Shown here in pieces: positions 24,411 to 34,126 of a DNA stretch of 64,000 nt. Numbering within the stretch: position 1 is the stretch's first letter; each line of letters begins with the position of its first letter. The notes under the pieces are model-generated. The model had not been told where the DNA came from. It did not search any database and was given only the letters and a program-made list of their open reading frames with translations. Made by a program: the position numbers and the translations under genes. This stretch comes from Ectocarpus siliculosus (lineage: Eukaryota > Sar > Phaeophyceae > Ectocarpales > Ectocarpaceae): NCBI GenBank assembly GCA_000310025.1, contig FN649758.1, positions 895,616 to 959,615 of the forward strand, in the 5' to 3' direction.

Positions 24411-24684
24411 CTGAGGATAAACGGGAAAAATGTCGGGCTTCGCGCACCGCGGCTCATTGCAATGGAGAGCTCAATGACGTGGGTGACCGACGTATGCAAA
24501 AGAGAGCACGTTAATGACCGTGGCGACCCCAAAATATATATATCTGATTCTCGTGGATGGGGCTCGAATCCCTCCGCTCACCCGGCAGCAGGTGAGGTTT
24601 GCTACGTGTACAGAACTACCCCGGCTCGATGTCGAACGAATCCCAAAACCGATAGCCCAGACGTCAAACCGAAATCGATCTCAC

Positions 24685-25264
24685 CTTCCATGCTCGAGAG
24701 CTTCTAGAACAGTGAGGGCCATGTCCCAGCTTTGAGGCAGCACCATCTGAGCTCCTCGGAGGCCACCTCCGTCAGACTTGTTGACCAGCCGATGAAGTAA
24801 ACTGGGCGAGGGTTATCGTCAGCCGCGTCTCGCCAGTCGCACGCCCAACCCGCCTTCGAGGCGTGGTCCCCAGTGCTACTCTCACCATGCTCACCAACTC
24901 CTCCTGCCACGAAGCAGCTCGTGAGGGAAACACCGGTCTCCAACTGAACGGGTTGCATACCATGGCGGACCCAGCTCGAAAGCCACGCCCGACAGGCATG
25001 CTCCATGCGTACTCCGATTTCCCTAGCGTTTCCGCCCGCCAGGTCGCACTTGGTGGCGACGAGGACAACGTCGTTGTCGGGAACGCGGCGAGATATCGAC
25101 CGCAGCCACTCGCAAACGCGTAATTCTTCAAGCTTACGGCAGTCTTCCTCAACCTGATCATTGTTTTCGCTATGTAGCTGCTGCCCGAGTGCCCCCGCGT
25201 CGCATACGAGCACGCAAACTGACCGCGGCGTCAGGAACATCTGCAGCAGCCCCGTGTAAGCAAC
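24685..25264 (-). pseudogene. ROCO gene B, Roc GTPase exon with 1-bp loss
   Basis: It begins VAYTGLLQMFLTPRSVCVLV and contains VATKCDLAGGN (G4 TKCD). After DWRDAADDNPRP the frame slips: gene A has one more base in the C-rich run (near 24806-24812 here). The correct frame resumes to LEALEHG at donor GTGAGA. Length 580 nt against 578 in gene A. Confidence 0.8.
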
Positions 25265-26004
25265 CTGTCCAGCGTGCGCGATGCGAGCTTAACATCAAAC
25301 ATCATCGACAACGTGGCCTCTCATTGTTGGAAGTGCGTCGCCTCCAACTGTTAACGAATCCCCATGGAACCATTCGAGCCCCTCCAAGATCCGAGCTATA
25401 TCCGAAACGAGAAGCAGAAACGTGCTCTAGATACCCCCCGCCACCCTCCACACGTTAGGGGCGTAACGAATGCCCCTAATCGAATAGGCGCATAGAGCAA
25501 ATCCAACCGGGGTCTTGTCATTGGCTTGGGGGATGCGCTTCGAAAGCGGCATGGTTGGATGGCAGTTGTTCGGGGGCGGCCAAAGTAATCCCCCAAAAAG
25601 GAATCGGCGCAACAACCGTTTCCCCTGGTTGATGCCAAAAAGTCAAGTTGGCGTACGCGCCAAGATGAGCACAAACGTTCGCTCAGCCTCGCAGAGTCTG
25701 TGCCATACCACACCTGGGCAACACAGTACAACATACAGGCCGGTGGTGAAGCAACTCAAGTAGTCCACCGTAAATAATATATACTGAAGTACCATGTTCA
25801 TTACGGCGGGAGACAATACTCATTCAGGAGGACACCTTGGAAGCGAATTGAGTTGACGATTTAGATGGCATGGTAAGACTTGCTCCACCTAGTCCATAAG
25901 TTGCACGTTAGGGGGAGAGCGAGTGCTCCCCGGGTAACGGTCTCACGTAAGGCCTCCATCGAGCACCTTACAAAAAATAGTCTAGCATGCAAAACATCTG
26001 ATAC

Positions 26005-26137
26005 CTGTCCAGCGCAGTCGTAAACCCGTACAGATGAGCCTTCTAGCTCCATGGGCTCCACGTCTGCAAACACCGTGCTCTCCTCCTTCCACTCGCCCGT
26101 GGGGGTTGCTTCATTGGCCTTCATGCTACGGCGCAAG
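26005..26137 (-). CDS. ROCO gene B, Roc switch exon
   Basis: 133 nt as in gene A. It reads LRRSMKANEATPTGEWKEES to VYDCAGQ (G3). Acceptor GTGGCAG, donor GTATCA. Confidence 0.85.
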
Positions 26138-26750
26138 CTGCCACACGTATATGTAGACGAATTTCACGACATATGAGCAGCACGCTTTATGAACAACATG
26201 TCGCACAAGGGTCTGGTGGGAGAAAATGGTGAAATCACCCGTGGTTGGTTTTCAGGAGCCTTAAGTCGAAAGCATGCTATTGCGTAGCTGGGGCAAACAG
26301 CTATAGTTTGCCCATGTCAGCAACCATCTGATCCTAAGGCCGCTTCTTACGCATGGCGTTTTCTGGATTTTGGATTTGGGGGGGGGGGGTCCTTTTCTTA
26401 GCCCAAACAATTATTTGGGCTGTTTACGCGGGGGAAAATGGCCAATTATCACAGCACCAATATTTCCAAGGATTTCCGGCGGCCTGTTAGAAATTGGGGG
26501 GGGGTCACCCCTGGTCACACCCCGATCATGCCAGAACGAGGAACTACACCGCCTTCTGGCCAAATAGAGGCCAGTATCATGAAGTCATGCACAAAACCCC
26601 TGCAGGTACCCAAAATTCAGGGCGTTCTGCGTCGTGTTCGCCGCACACGAGCGGAAAAGGTCAACCCTGCCACATTGCTCTGCTGACGTTCTTGCCTTTC
26701 CGCCTAAAAGAGCCGTTTTTGCGCCTGCTGTATGTGTGACCAGTTGAAAA

Positions 26751-27300
26751 TGCACGCCAGAGAGAGGCTTGAGGCCGTCGACATCCACAAACTGTAGCTA
26801 ATGGTGTGTGGTCATACACATACCCTCTGCTCGCGTCCCAGAAACGAGCGTATTGTCCAGTTTTTGAGTGAACACGGCCTGCAACGTGAACCGAAATATG
26901 TTTCGGTGTTGACTTTTCCACTTTTTTCTTGTTCCGCCGCGTGTTTGCTCCGTGTGTCACCCGGTATCAGTCAAAAACGCATGCCAGAGGGAGGCTTTAG
27001 GCCGGTGACATCCACACACTGCAGGAAATGGCGTGTGGTCATGCACATACCCTCCGCTCACGTCCTAGAAACAGAGCGTATTGTCCAGTTTTGATTGCAC
27101 ACTGCTTGCAAACGAACGGAAGTGTGTGTTTGGTGTTTACTTTTGTGGACTTTGCCTTTTTTTGCTGGTTGCTGGTAGTGTCATCAGTCCACAACGCATG
27201 CCAGAGAGAGGCTTTTCGCCGACGACATCCACAAACTGCAGCCAATGGGGTGGGACCCTACACATGCTCTCTGCAGGCGACCCAAAAACAGGGCGCTCGG
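26751..27300 (+). repeat. Three tandem copies of a ~220-bp repeat
   Basis: Units start near 26751, 26979 and 27196 (spacing 228 and 217 bp). Each starts with a variant of CACGCCAGAGAGAGGCTT, followed by a CATCCACAAACTGCAG-like block and the word GAGCGTATTGTCCAGTTTT in the first two. It lies inside an intron of gene B. Confidence 0.75.
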
Positions 27301-27959
27301 TGTCTTGTTGGTCGCACACGAGCCAAAACCATGAACTGAACCATGTTGTGACCCCAAAACACTTGAATCGGCCTTCTTTCCCCCCAAAAAAAACAAATTC
27401 CTCGAGGAACCGTAAGAAGGTCGCTTGGGATCTGGATAATTTTTCCCGTGCAGCCCCCCCCTCCCCCCCCCCAGAGCGAGCAAAACAAATCCCCGAAAAA
27501 ATCAGAGCTTGAGCATCAGCCTAACGCTTTGTTCGATGCCATCATTTCTGCAACAAAAATCGGAAGATACTGCAAGTTGCGAGAGATCGCACCCCATATA
27601 TATCGACTTGTATTGTCCCTCGACTATTCCACAACCGGCAGCACCCTGGAGATATCGTCGAGAGCTATCCTTAGACCAACCGACATGTTCCGTTCTTGGA
27701 GCAATCGAGCATTGAGAGTTGGTCTAAGAAGGTGGCCACCACTCGAACAGTTACGGTAATCCACAAATAGAATGGAAACCATGGAGGAGGGCTCCAAACG
27801 TGAAAGGGGGAGGACATTTGGCCAACCGTCGTGATAAAACATGTGTTTCTCTGGCAACATCATAGTTAATGCTACACTCAAATGTTGACGTGTCGAACGG
27901 TTGGGGGCAACCACGTTTGGTGGGAGTGTGGCAAACAGCAAGACAATCACACCACTGAC

Positions 27960-28197
27960 CTCGTTTTCCCTGCGCCCTCTTGCCCAACAAGAACAACCTT
28001 GACGCTGCTGCGCTTGATCCGACAGGGCTCGGTATACAGGTCTTCGAAATAGCTTCTGATACTCCGCGGGCCTTCGGCCACGATCGACTCTGGCGGCTCA
28101 ACCCATGGGTTACCATTGAGAAAAAGCGTGAACCCCTCCTCTCCAGCACCACGGAGGACGCCAAGCAACCGACGCAAGCGAGATGGCAATGGCGAAC
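27960..28197 (-). CDS. ROCO gene B, linker and P-loop exon
   Basis: 238 nt, phase 1 to phase 2. It reads SPLPSRLRRLLGVLRG, LFLNGNPWVEPPESI, YFEDLYTEPCRIKRS and Walker A VVLVGQEGAGKT. Five codons longer than gene A in the segment before NGNPW. Confidence 0.85.
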
Positions 28198-28339
28198 CTA
28201 CCGAGTAACATATGTCGCGTGGGTATTTTAAGGGAGAAACACCTCCCTCGAGTCGTCAATGATCACGAGACCAAAGGATGTACGTCCCAGCGGTAAGCTA
28301 TAGCGTGGGGATGTTCGCAGTTTCTACGTACCTTAAGGA

Positions 28340-28810
28340 CGCGAGAGAACGCATATTTCGGTGATATTGCACGTACCGGCGATATCCCACCCCCGTGGGA
28401 TAAAATCAAAGAACGAAATGCCTCATTCGATTGTCGTACGAGGGTTGGGGATATCGCACGGGGATGCGATATAATCGACACCGCGTGCCCCGAGTGGTTC
28501 CCAGACACTCACTGCGCCAGAAGTACGTCGTGGTTTTATTACGTGAAGGGTATTGGAGCACGCATGGTGGCATCGCGTACCGCGTATTGAAACAGTGTGT
28601 GTTCTGCGGTACGGCCGTGACATGTTGGGTATCGCACGTATCGGAGTTTTCGCACAGGGATCTGCGTCGAAGCAGTACGACCGCTGTAGGGTTTATTGTT
28701 TACTCAGTATCGCCAATATCGGGGTTTGGGTGCGATCGATTTTCAGAGTCGAAATGATTAAATTCGATCATCACACTCGGATCGGTGATATCGCACCGGT
28801 GGTATAGCAC
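28340..28810. repeat. Degenerate GATATC palindrome-rich satellite
   Basis: About 470 bp rich in GATATCGCAC, TATCGCACG and their reverse complements (GTGCGATAT). Exact GATATC occurs at least three times, plus many one-base variants. It lies in an intron of gene B. Confidence 0.55.
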
Positions 28811-29350
28811 CCCCCCAAGCGCTAGAAGCTCAAAAGGAAATCAGTTAAAAGTCAGTCCACCCCCGTGCGTTCTCTCGCATTCTCTGAGTAACTTGCTAAG
28901 GTTTCTCTTGTGGTAGATTCAGGATGGACAAAAGTGCCAAATGAGAGCGTGCCGCTGTGGCAGGTGCGGCATGTACGACAATCAACATGGCAGTTACCGC
29001 CCAAGATGCCCCACATCAGTCTTGGTGCGACAGAAACACTAAATAATTATACAAGAACTTGTACGATATACCAGGTATATCAGGCGATATATCAGGCTCG
29101 CTCGTTGATACCAATGATGCGCAACGGAGACGGTGCCTGTGCCTGCCTTTCGACGCAAGCATTCACTCTGATGAGCTGAGCAGTCAATTTAGGCGCTGGT
29201 GACGGCATCGAGGACAGCCGGCATGATGTACACGTGCTCGCCAGCGATATGTAGAATAAAACCCACGCCAACTGCAGTTTGTGTCGCTCACAGGACGGCA
29301 CTCACTGTGTCGAGGATACCCCTATGCATGCGTGCTCAACATAGGCGTAC

Positions 29351-29416
29351 CTAACATGCTGTAGCCTCTGTCATTGTGACCAGCATCTTGAGTGTCTTGG
29401 GTGTGGTCCCAGAGAG
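29351..29416 (-). CDS. ROCO gene B, linker exon (LWDHTQ)
   Basis: 66 nt, phase 1 at both ends. It reads LWDHTQDTQDAGHN then DRGYSML. The pyrimidine-rich acceptor and the donor GTACGC are both conserved in position with gene A. Confidence 0.6.
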   Translation of the reverse strand, partial: LSGTTPKTLKMLVTMTEATAC

Positions 29417-30623
29417 CTGTCCAGAGAACCGAAAAACAGGCAGTAACGTAGAGCCAGAGTGGACCGGGGCAGGAAACACAGGGCAAGTGTCAACGCCTTA
29501 GGTCGTAAACATGCACGAGAAACCGATAGCACAGGGGACCAAAAGGGCATGAAAGAAAATCATCCCGCAGCCAGGGGATTGTGGACGTGAGCCACCATGC
29601 ACCTTGTGAGGATATTGATGTCAATTCCTGTATCAAAACGAAAGAGTGTTGATCACTGATCATTGCTCCAGCATGGGAGGGGCCGGAAATTTCAAATCGG
29701 CTCGTTTTGAGGGCATCTGGTTCTGCACACCAGCGTGCTAAGGCGACCCTTGCCTCCGAACCAAAGAAGTGAAGATCCCGCTCACGATTGCTACTCCAGT
29801 CATGAGGAACAACACGACAAAGAAACGCGTGATTGATGAAACAAAACGCGTGCTCGTTCCGGAGCCTGCTACGGCCGCATTTCTCGATCCTCGAAATCGG
29901 CGAAAGCTTGCCAAATGGGTAAAGCCATCAATGCACTGTTGGAGCGTTCACACCCCTTCGACAGAATGTACGAGAAACTCGCCATACAATACAACAGAAA
30001 AGGTTGTCATATGCAACCGATAAACCGACACATCTTGGGCGTTGGCAGATTCGGCATGTCACATGGCAGCACTGCCCGGTAGGCTCGAGCGAAGCGTCGA
30101 TGTGATACCACCTACAAAGTAGAGAGTTACAAATGATAGAATCTGGGAATTGATATTTGATTGGTCCTTCGTTTTTCTTTCCTTGGCATCGTGTGTCGAG
30201 CCGGAGTGAGGGCCCTCACTATTTTGGTCTGGATGGGGCCGTCCTACTACGAAACCCTTTTCGTTTTCCGGTTGGTTTGTGCTCTGGCGTTTCCATGTAA
30301 ATTTTCTTTTTTATTCTTGAGGAAAGTCCTGTATTTGGCTCTTCAATTCAATATAACAGTTGGCCTGTGACCACGGAATGAGTCGGTGCCACTTAGGTTG
30401 GTATGGATGGTACCGAGTAAAGACCGGAACGGTAATAAATGAGCAGAATAAAACAACAACACTTGTTTGCGCTGGAGTGTTGATGTATTGTTGTTGCGGA
30501 CTTCCATAACCCCCTGACGTTCGAAAGCTCGACACTAAGAGTTGAGCCGATTGCCTTAGCTCGTTTCTAAACAGAGGAATTCAACACATTGTCGATGATG
30601 GTTGTTAGACAACTGCGAACGTA

Positions 30624-30799
30624 GATCTCTGGAGATCTTGGTACGCTCAACGACGGGTGAGAAGGTCGCGTCATTTCTAGAAACAACCGATTTGTTTTAG
30701 GTATGCTCTGGCTTGTACATCTGCAAGGACCAAACCAACAGCACCTACGCATATATAGCGGCTCGGAACGCCTCGACCTCAGGTGGAACAAGTTGGATG
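30624..30799 (+). pseudogene. Inverted LRR cassette relic, interrupted
   Basis: On the plus strand, opposite to gene B, 30624-30654 reads ISGDLGTLND after an in-frame TAG, and 30762-30799 reads SERLDLRWNKLDG followed by a GC-type donor-like GCAAGT. Joined, these give the length and spacing of one LRR cassette. They are split by about 107 bp that starts GGGTGAG and ends near ATATATAG, so either an insertion or a gained intron. Confidence 0.45.
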
Positions 30800-30946
30800 G
30801 CAAGTCCAGGACGCAAACAGCGAAAATGACTCAATGAACGTCTGCGAACAAACAGCATGGGTGATAAGTCGAAAGCAAAAAAAACTTGTTGCGGTTCATC
30901 TTGACATATATGCGAACCCACAACAGGTATTCGCCATAACTCTCAC

Positions 30947-31018
30947 CGTTTAACCGGTTTCCTCCTAGGTCGAGGTAATGCAGGGCTCTAAGGTTCCCCA
31001 GCTCCGTGGGGATGGAAC
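30947..31018 (-). CDS. ROCO gene B, LRR cassette 6
   Basis: 72 nt, phase 1/1, reading SIPTELGNLRALHYLDLGGN then RLN and a split Gly. Acceptor CTACAG, donor GTGAGA. Confidence 0.85.
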
Positions 31019-31112
31019 CTGTAGGGGATAAGAACAGTCCAAAATCAGCGCATGCGGGATCGATACTGTTTGTTCGTGAGGCAAACAGCATAACGTGAAC
31101 GTATTGACTCAC

Positions 31113-31184
31113 CGCAGAGCTTGTTTCCGCCGAGTGCGAGGGTGTCCAACGCTGTTAGGCTTCCGAGCTTCGCCGGGATAGTAC
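31113..31184 (-). CDS. ROCO gene B, LRR cassette 5
   Basis: 72 nt, phase 1/1, reading TIPAKLGSLTALDTLALGGN then KLC. Acceptor CTGCAG, donor GTGAGT. Confidence 0.85.
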
Positions 31185-31316
31185 CTGCAGTGAACAAACG
31201 AGTACGGATCGAACGGGGGGTAGAAAATAGTAAGATGGATTCCCTGCGGTTTCTAGTACGCCAAATCACCCACGCATTGGCAGGACTCATTCCACAAGTT
31301 ACACCAGGAGGCTCAC

Positions 31317-31388
31317 CGCTTAGCTGGTTACGCCCCAAGTATAGGTATTGCAGCGCAGCGAGGCTCCCCAGCTCCGGCGGGATGCCGC
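31317..31388 (-). CDS. ROCO gene B, LRR cassette 4
   Basis: 72 nt, phase 1/1, reading GIPPELGSLAALQYLYLGRN then QLS. Acceptor TTGCAG, donor GTGAGC. Confidence 0.85.
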
Positions 31389-31513
31389 CTGCAAGCAGAA
31401 GAGCAACAAATGTTCAAAGGGAAATACCATAACTTCCCCGCCGTCTAGAAGATATTTTGTTCTTGTTCTAGAACCTCTATTTATATCCTAGGCCACCGTG
31501 CTGCCTCGTCGCA

Positions 31514-31576
31514 GTGTCAATACCAATGGAGCTGGAAGCCGCTCTAAGGAGCTCTGCCTAAAACCGGCATTCAGCT
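31514..31576 (+). pseudogene. Inverted LRR cassette relic
   Basis: The plus strand reads SIPMELEAAL, and in a shifted frame KELCL. It resembles the start and middle of an LRR cassette with an internal indel and no usable donor. It lies between live cassettes 3 and 4 of gene B but in opposite orientation. Confidence 0.35.
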
Positions 31577-31728
31577 ATGTGAGAGAGAAAAAGACTACAC
31601 TTGCGCTTTATGCCCGCAGAGACGGCTGGTTCTAGAACATGTGCCCCGCATTAGGGTGGGCGGGGTAGATGCATGCGGCAGTACTCCTTGCATCTTCGCT
31701 GCCCGTCATGATCGCCAAAATGACTCAC

Positions 31729-31800
31729 CGCTGAGCTTATTTCTCTCAAGCACGAGTACCTCAAGTTCAGTGAGGCTTCCGAGCTCTGGCGAGATGGGAC
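31729..31800 (-). CDS. ROCO gene B, LRR cassette 3
   Basis: 72 nt, phase 1/1, reading PISPELGSLTELEVLVLERN then KLS. Acceptor ACTCAG, donor GTGAGT. Confidence 0.85.
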
Positions 31801-32517
31801 CTGAGTAATTTCAGCGAGAAACGCAAAGTCATTTTCCCTGGCTTCGGACAACTCTTTCGATGATGCCTTGTCGAACACCTATCGGAAGAATCGGAGAGTT
31901 GGCACAACTACAATAGGGGATCGTTCCTCAAGCATTTCGTGCTCGATCTAGCTTCGTACCCCTTCGCTAACTCTGCGATCTCCGCGACATATGCAATTAA
32001 ACAAGGTCGTTGCAATTGCGAAGCACGCCGGTGCCAACTCTCCAATACGTGGGACGGTGAACAAATGTACAACACCCGCGATGCTGAGCCTCCGCGCGTA
32101 TTTCGTACATCAAGCGATGTAAAGCTTTCGGCCGGGCCGGGGGGCGGGGGTGTGGGGAGATGAGGCTGTATAACCGATCACTGGGCTGTCGACCACGAAC
32201 GAACGGGAAGCAGTGCGCTTGGTTCGCGGTAAGGGCATGGCGTGGTGGAATGCGAGCTTTTTTATGGCAGTGAACGCTCGGGCAGCCTGCTTCAAGCGCC
32301 TTTCAGCGTTATCCGTCGACAAGTATGAGTTTCAATAGTGGCGAGTACAGCATACTGCGGCACCCGGGTTCTTTCAAAAATGTGATGGCATTGCCACAGT
32401 TTGTCGAGTTCAATCAATAAACATTTGAGCCTGAATTGCGACAACACATCAGCAAAACATTTGATCCTCGACAGAGCCTTTCAAAGCATCACTCGCCGGT
32501 TGATTTCCTGGACTCAC

Positions 32518-32589
32518 CATCTAACTTGTTATCGCCGAGATGGAGGTGCTCCAAGGCGCTTAGATTTCCTATCTGCGGGGGGATGTGCC
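32518..32589 (-). CDS. ROCO gene B, LRR cassette 2
   Basis: 72 nt, phase 1/1, reading HIPPQIGNLSALEHLHLGDN then KLD. Acceptor CTACAG, donor GTGAGT. Confidence 0.85.
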
Positions 32590-33275
32590 CTGTAGATATC
32601 CAAGTCAAGGCAAGACGCATTGTTGGAGTTCCGAAAACAAGGCGTCTTGCTCTTGTTCAATAAAGACGCGCTTTTCCCCGTCAGTAGTACGTATTGCTCT
32701 TTCGCTGCAGGCCCTATCCCACCGGGGACAAGAATATCAATGGCACTTGCCCACCACACGAACGGGCTCAACGGCCAACTCGCGATCAATATGTTTCCCT
32801 CCTAGTTGCCGATCACAAGCAGCGAAACAGGCAGGAACAGCAGCAACAGCACCAGCATCACCAGCACCAGCACCAGCAGCCACCGGCTTGGCAACGAATA
32901 TACCGTAGCACGTGCTGCCATTCTCAGTGGATTTGCCTCCCTCTCTCTCCGGCGTTTGTGCCATGGGGTCCCCAGGTCCGCGCTGCTCAGGGGCTCACTT
33001 CACTGGCCACAGCCTCATCTCGACGCGACTGTAACCCAGCTCAACCCTCACTCACGCGATGTTCGATATTGTGCCGCGCACCCAACTTGATATCTAGGTC
33101 TAGATTCTTTAAAAAGACGGTTGTGGATCTTCCCGGCTAACGCTTGGTCTGGACGCGAATAGTTGGGGTGAAAATCCGGTTGAGACCGAGCCTCAACTAC
33201 AGGTGACAGACTTATAGAACCCAGTGGAGTAAATTTCTATAATTAGGGTACACGATGACGGTGCAAGCTTCTTAC

Positions 33276-33347
33276 CGGTAAGCTGGTTCTTGTTCAGCCA
33301 GGCCTCTTTCAGCTCGGTGAGAACTCCCAGCTCCTCAGGTATAGGCC
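33276..33347 (-). CDS. ROCO gene B, LRR cassette 1
   Basis: 72 nt, phase 1/1, reading PIPEELGVLTELKEAWLNKN then QLT. Acceptor TTGCAG, donor GTAAGA. Confidence 0.85.
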
Positions 33348-33448
33348 CTGCAAGAAAACGCAGCACACGAAACAAAAAACAGGGGGGTAGCATGTCGTTG
33401 CTACAGAAGTCGAAATGACAAATTTTGTTGTCCAACGACCAAGAACAA

Positions 33449-33520
33449 CCCCCAACTTGTTCCGACCAAGGTGGTGGCGCTGCAATGCGCTAGGGCTTCC
33501 TAGCAGCCGTGGGATGTGTT
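33449..33520 (-). pseudogene. Dead LRR cassette with both splice sites lost
   Basis: Exactly 72 nt in the orientation of gene B, reading HIPRLLGSPSALQRHHLGRN then KLG. The acceptor AG is replaced by AA and the donor GTGAG by TTGTT, so it should stay in the intron between exons 1 and 2. Confidence 0.6.
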
Positions 33521-33715
33521 TCGTGGCAAAGCAAGCCAAAACAATGTGCACTATTGATTCGGAAGAAGATTGAAGTCCTGTCGTATGCGCTGTGGACACC
33601 AACTCACATAGGAACGTACATCATCTTAAAGCGCGGCAATTGAACGGGTTGCTGTTGTAGAATGGTTTTAGGAAATCAATTTTGGATCCTGATTTTCTCA
33701 ACGCACTCCAAATAA

Positions 33716-33787
33716 GCGATACGCCGGAGGACCTGGGGAATATCCGAGCTCTGAAAGAGCCGTGTCTACGCGATAGCAACCTGGAAG
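33716..33787 (+). pseudogene. Inverted LRR cassette, full length, splice sites lost
   Basis: 72 nt on the plus strand, reading DTPEDLGNIRALKEPCLRDS then NLE and a split Gly. It aligns end to end with live cassettes. The donor is GAATAG and the acceptor register is lost. It lies in the first intron of gene B, opposite to the gene. Confidence 0.6.
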
Positions 33788-33951
33788 GAATAGACATCGA
33801 ATACACGTTTTACGTTGGAGCACGCCTCGTGCAAAAACACATGGCAGCACTCCAAAACACACACTCTGCTGGGAACACGAAGTCTCAGGAATGGTCAAGC
33901 AATGTAATCTCTTGACGGATGCACATGTCAGGAGCAAATGCCGAATAACAC

Positions 33952-34126
33952 CTTGGAGGTTGTTCTTGTTGAGGAAAAGCCGCACCACGCGGCCCTGGTC
34001 GTTGACTTCGACTCCGAACCATGTTGCCAGCCCAGCACCTGTGTCCCAGTCGTCGCTCTTAAACCATCCAGCCCCGCCGGTCGAACGATAGAGGGCAACT
34101 AGTGCGTCGCGATCCGTCGAAGCCAT
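33952..34126 (-). CDS. ROCO gene B, first exon (N-terminal cap)
   Basis: 175 nt: 58 codons plus one base. It starts MASTDRDALVALYRSTGG and continues DDWDTGAGLATWFGVEVND and LFLNKNNLQ, the N-terminal cap that precedes LRRs in this family. The ATG is chosen because it directly precedes the conserved DRDALVALY block. Donor G|GTGTTA, phase 1, matching the cassettes. Confidence 0.85.

Larger units (their letters stand above)
14977..34126 (-). pseudogene. ROCO gene B: LRR-Roc-COR GTPase, 17 exons, frame-damaged
   Basis: Complete ROCO-family gene from start codon (34126) to TAG (14977). Exons: 33952-34126, 33276-33347, 32518-32589, 31729-31800, 31317-31388, 31113-31184, 30947-31018, 29351-29416, 27960-28197, 26005-26137, 24685-25264, 20929-21135, 18947-19702, 18168-18291, 16873-17196, 15608-16072, 14977-15368. 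Order: N-cap, six LRR cassettes, linker, Roc (GQEGAGKT, YDCAGQ, TKCD), COR, CPRC tail, coiled coil. All borders are GT-AG. Four exons break the frame: one base missing near 24806 relative to gene A, 10 bp missing near 19088, a frameshift plus TGA at 16972-16974, and one base missing in a G run near 15282. The gene is therefore probably a pseudogene, though its splice sites are all intact. Introns contain relic LRR cassettes, a LINE relic and repeats. Confidence 0.85.

Noticed and set aside
26700-27350. CRISPR-like array
   Set aside because: Units are over 200 bp with diverged interiors in a eukaryotic intron; a plain tandem repeat.
33621-33680. Further LRR-like piece (FYNSNPFN) on the minus strand
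   Set aside because: Too short and without cassette spacing; similarity could be chance.
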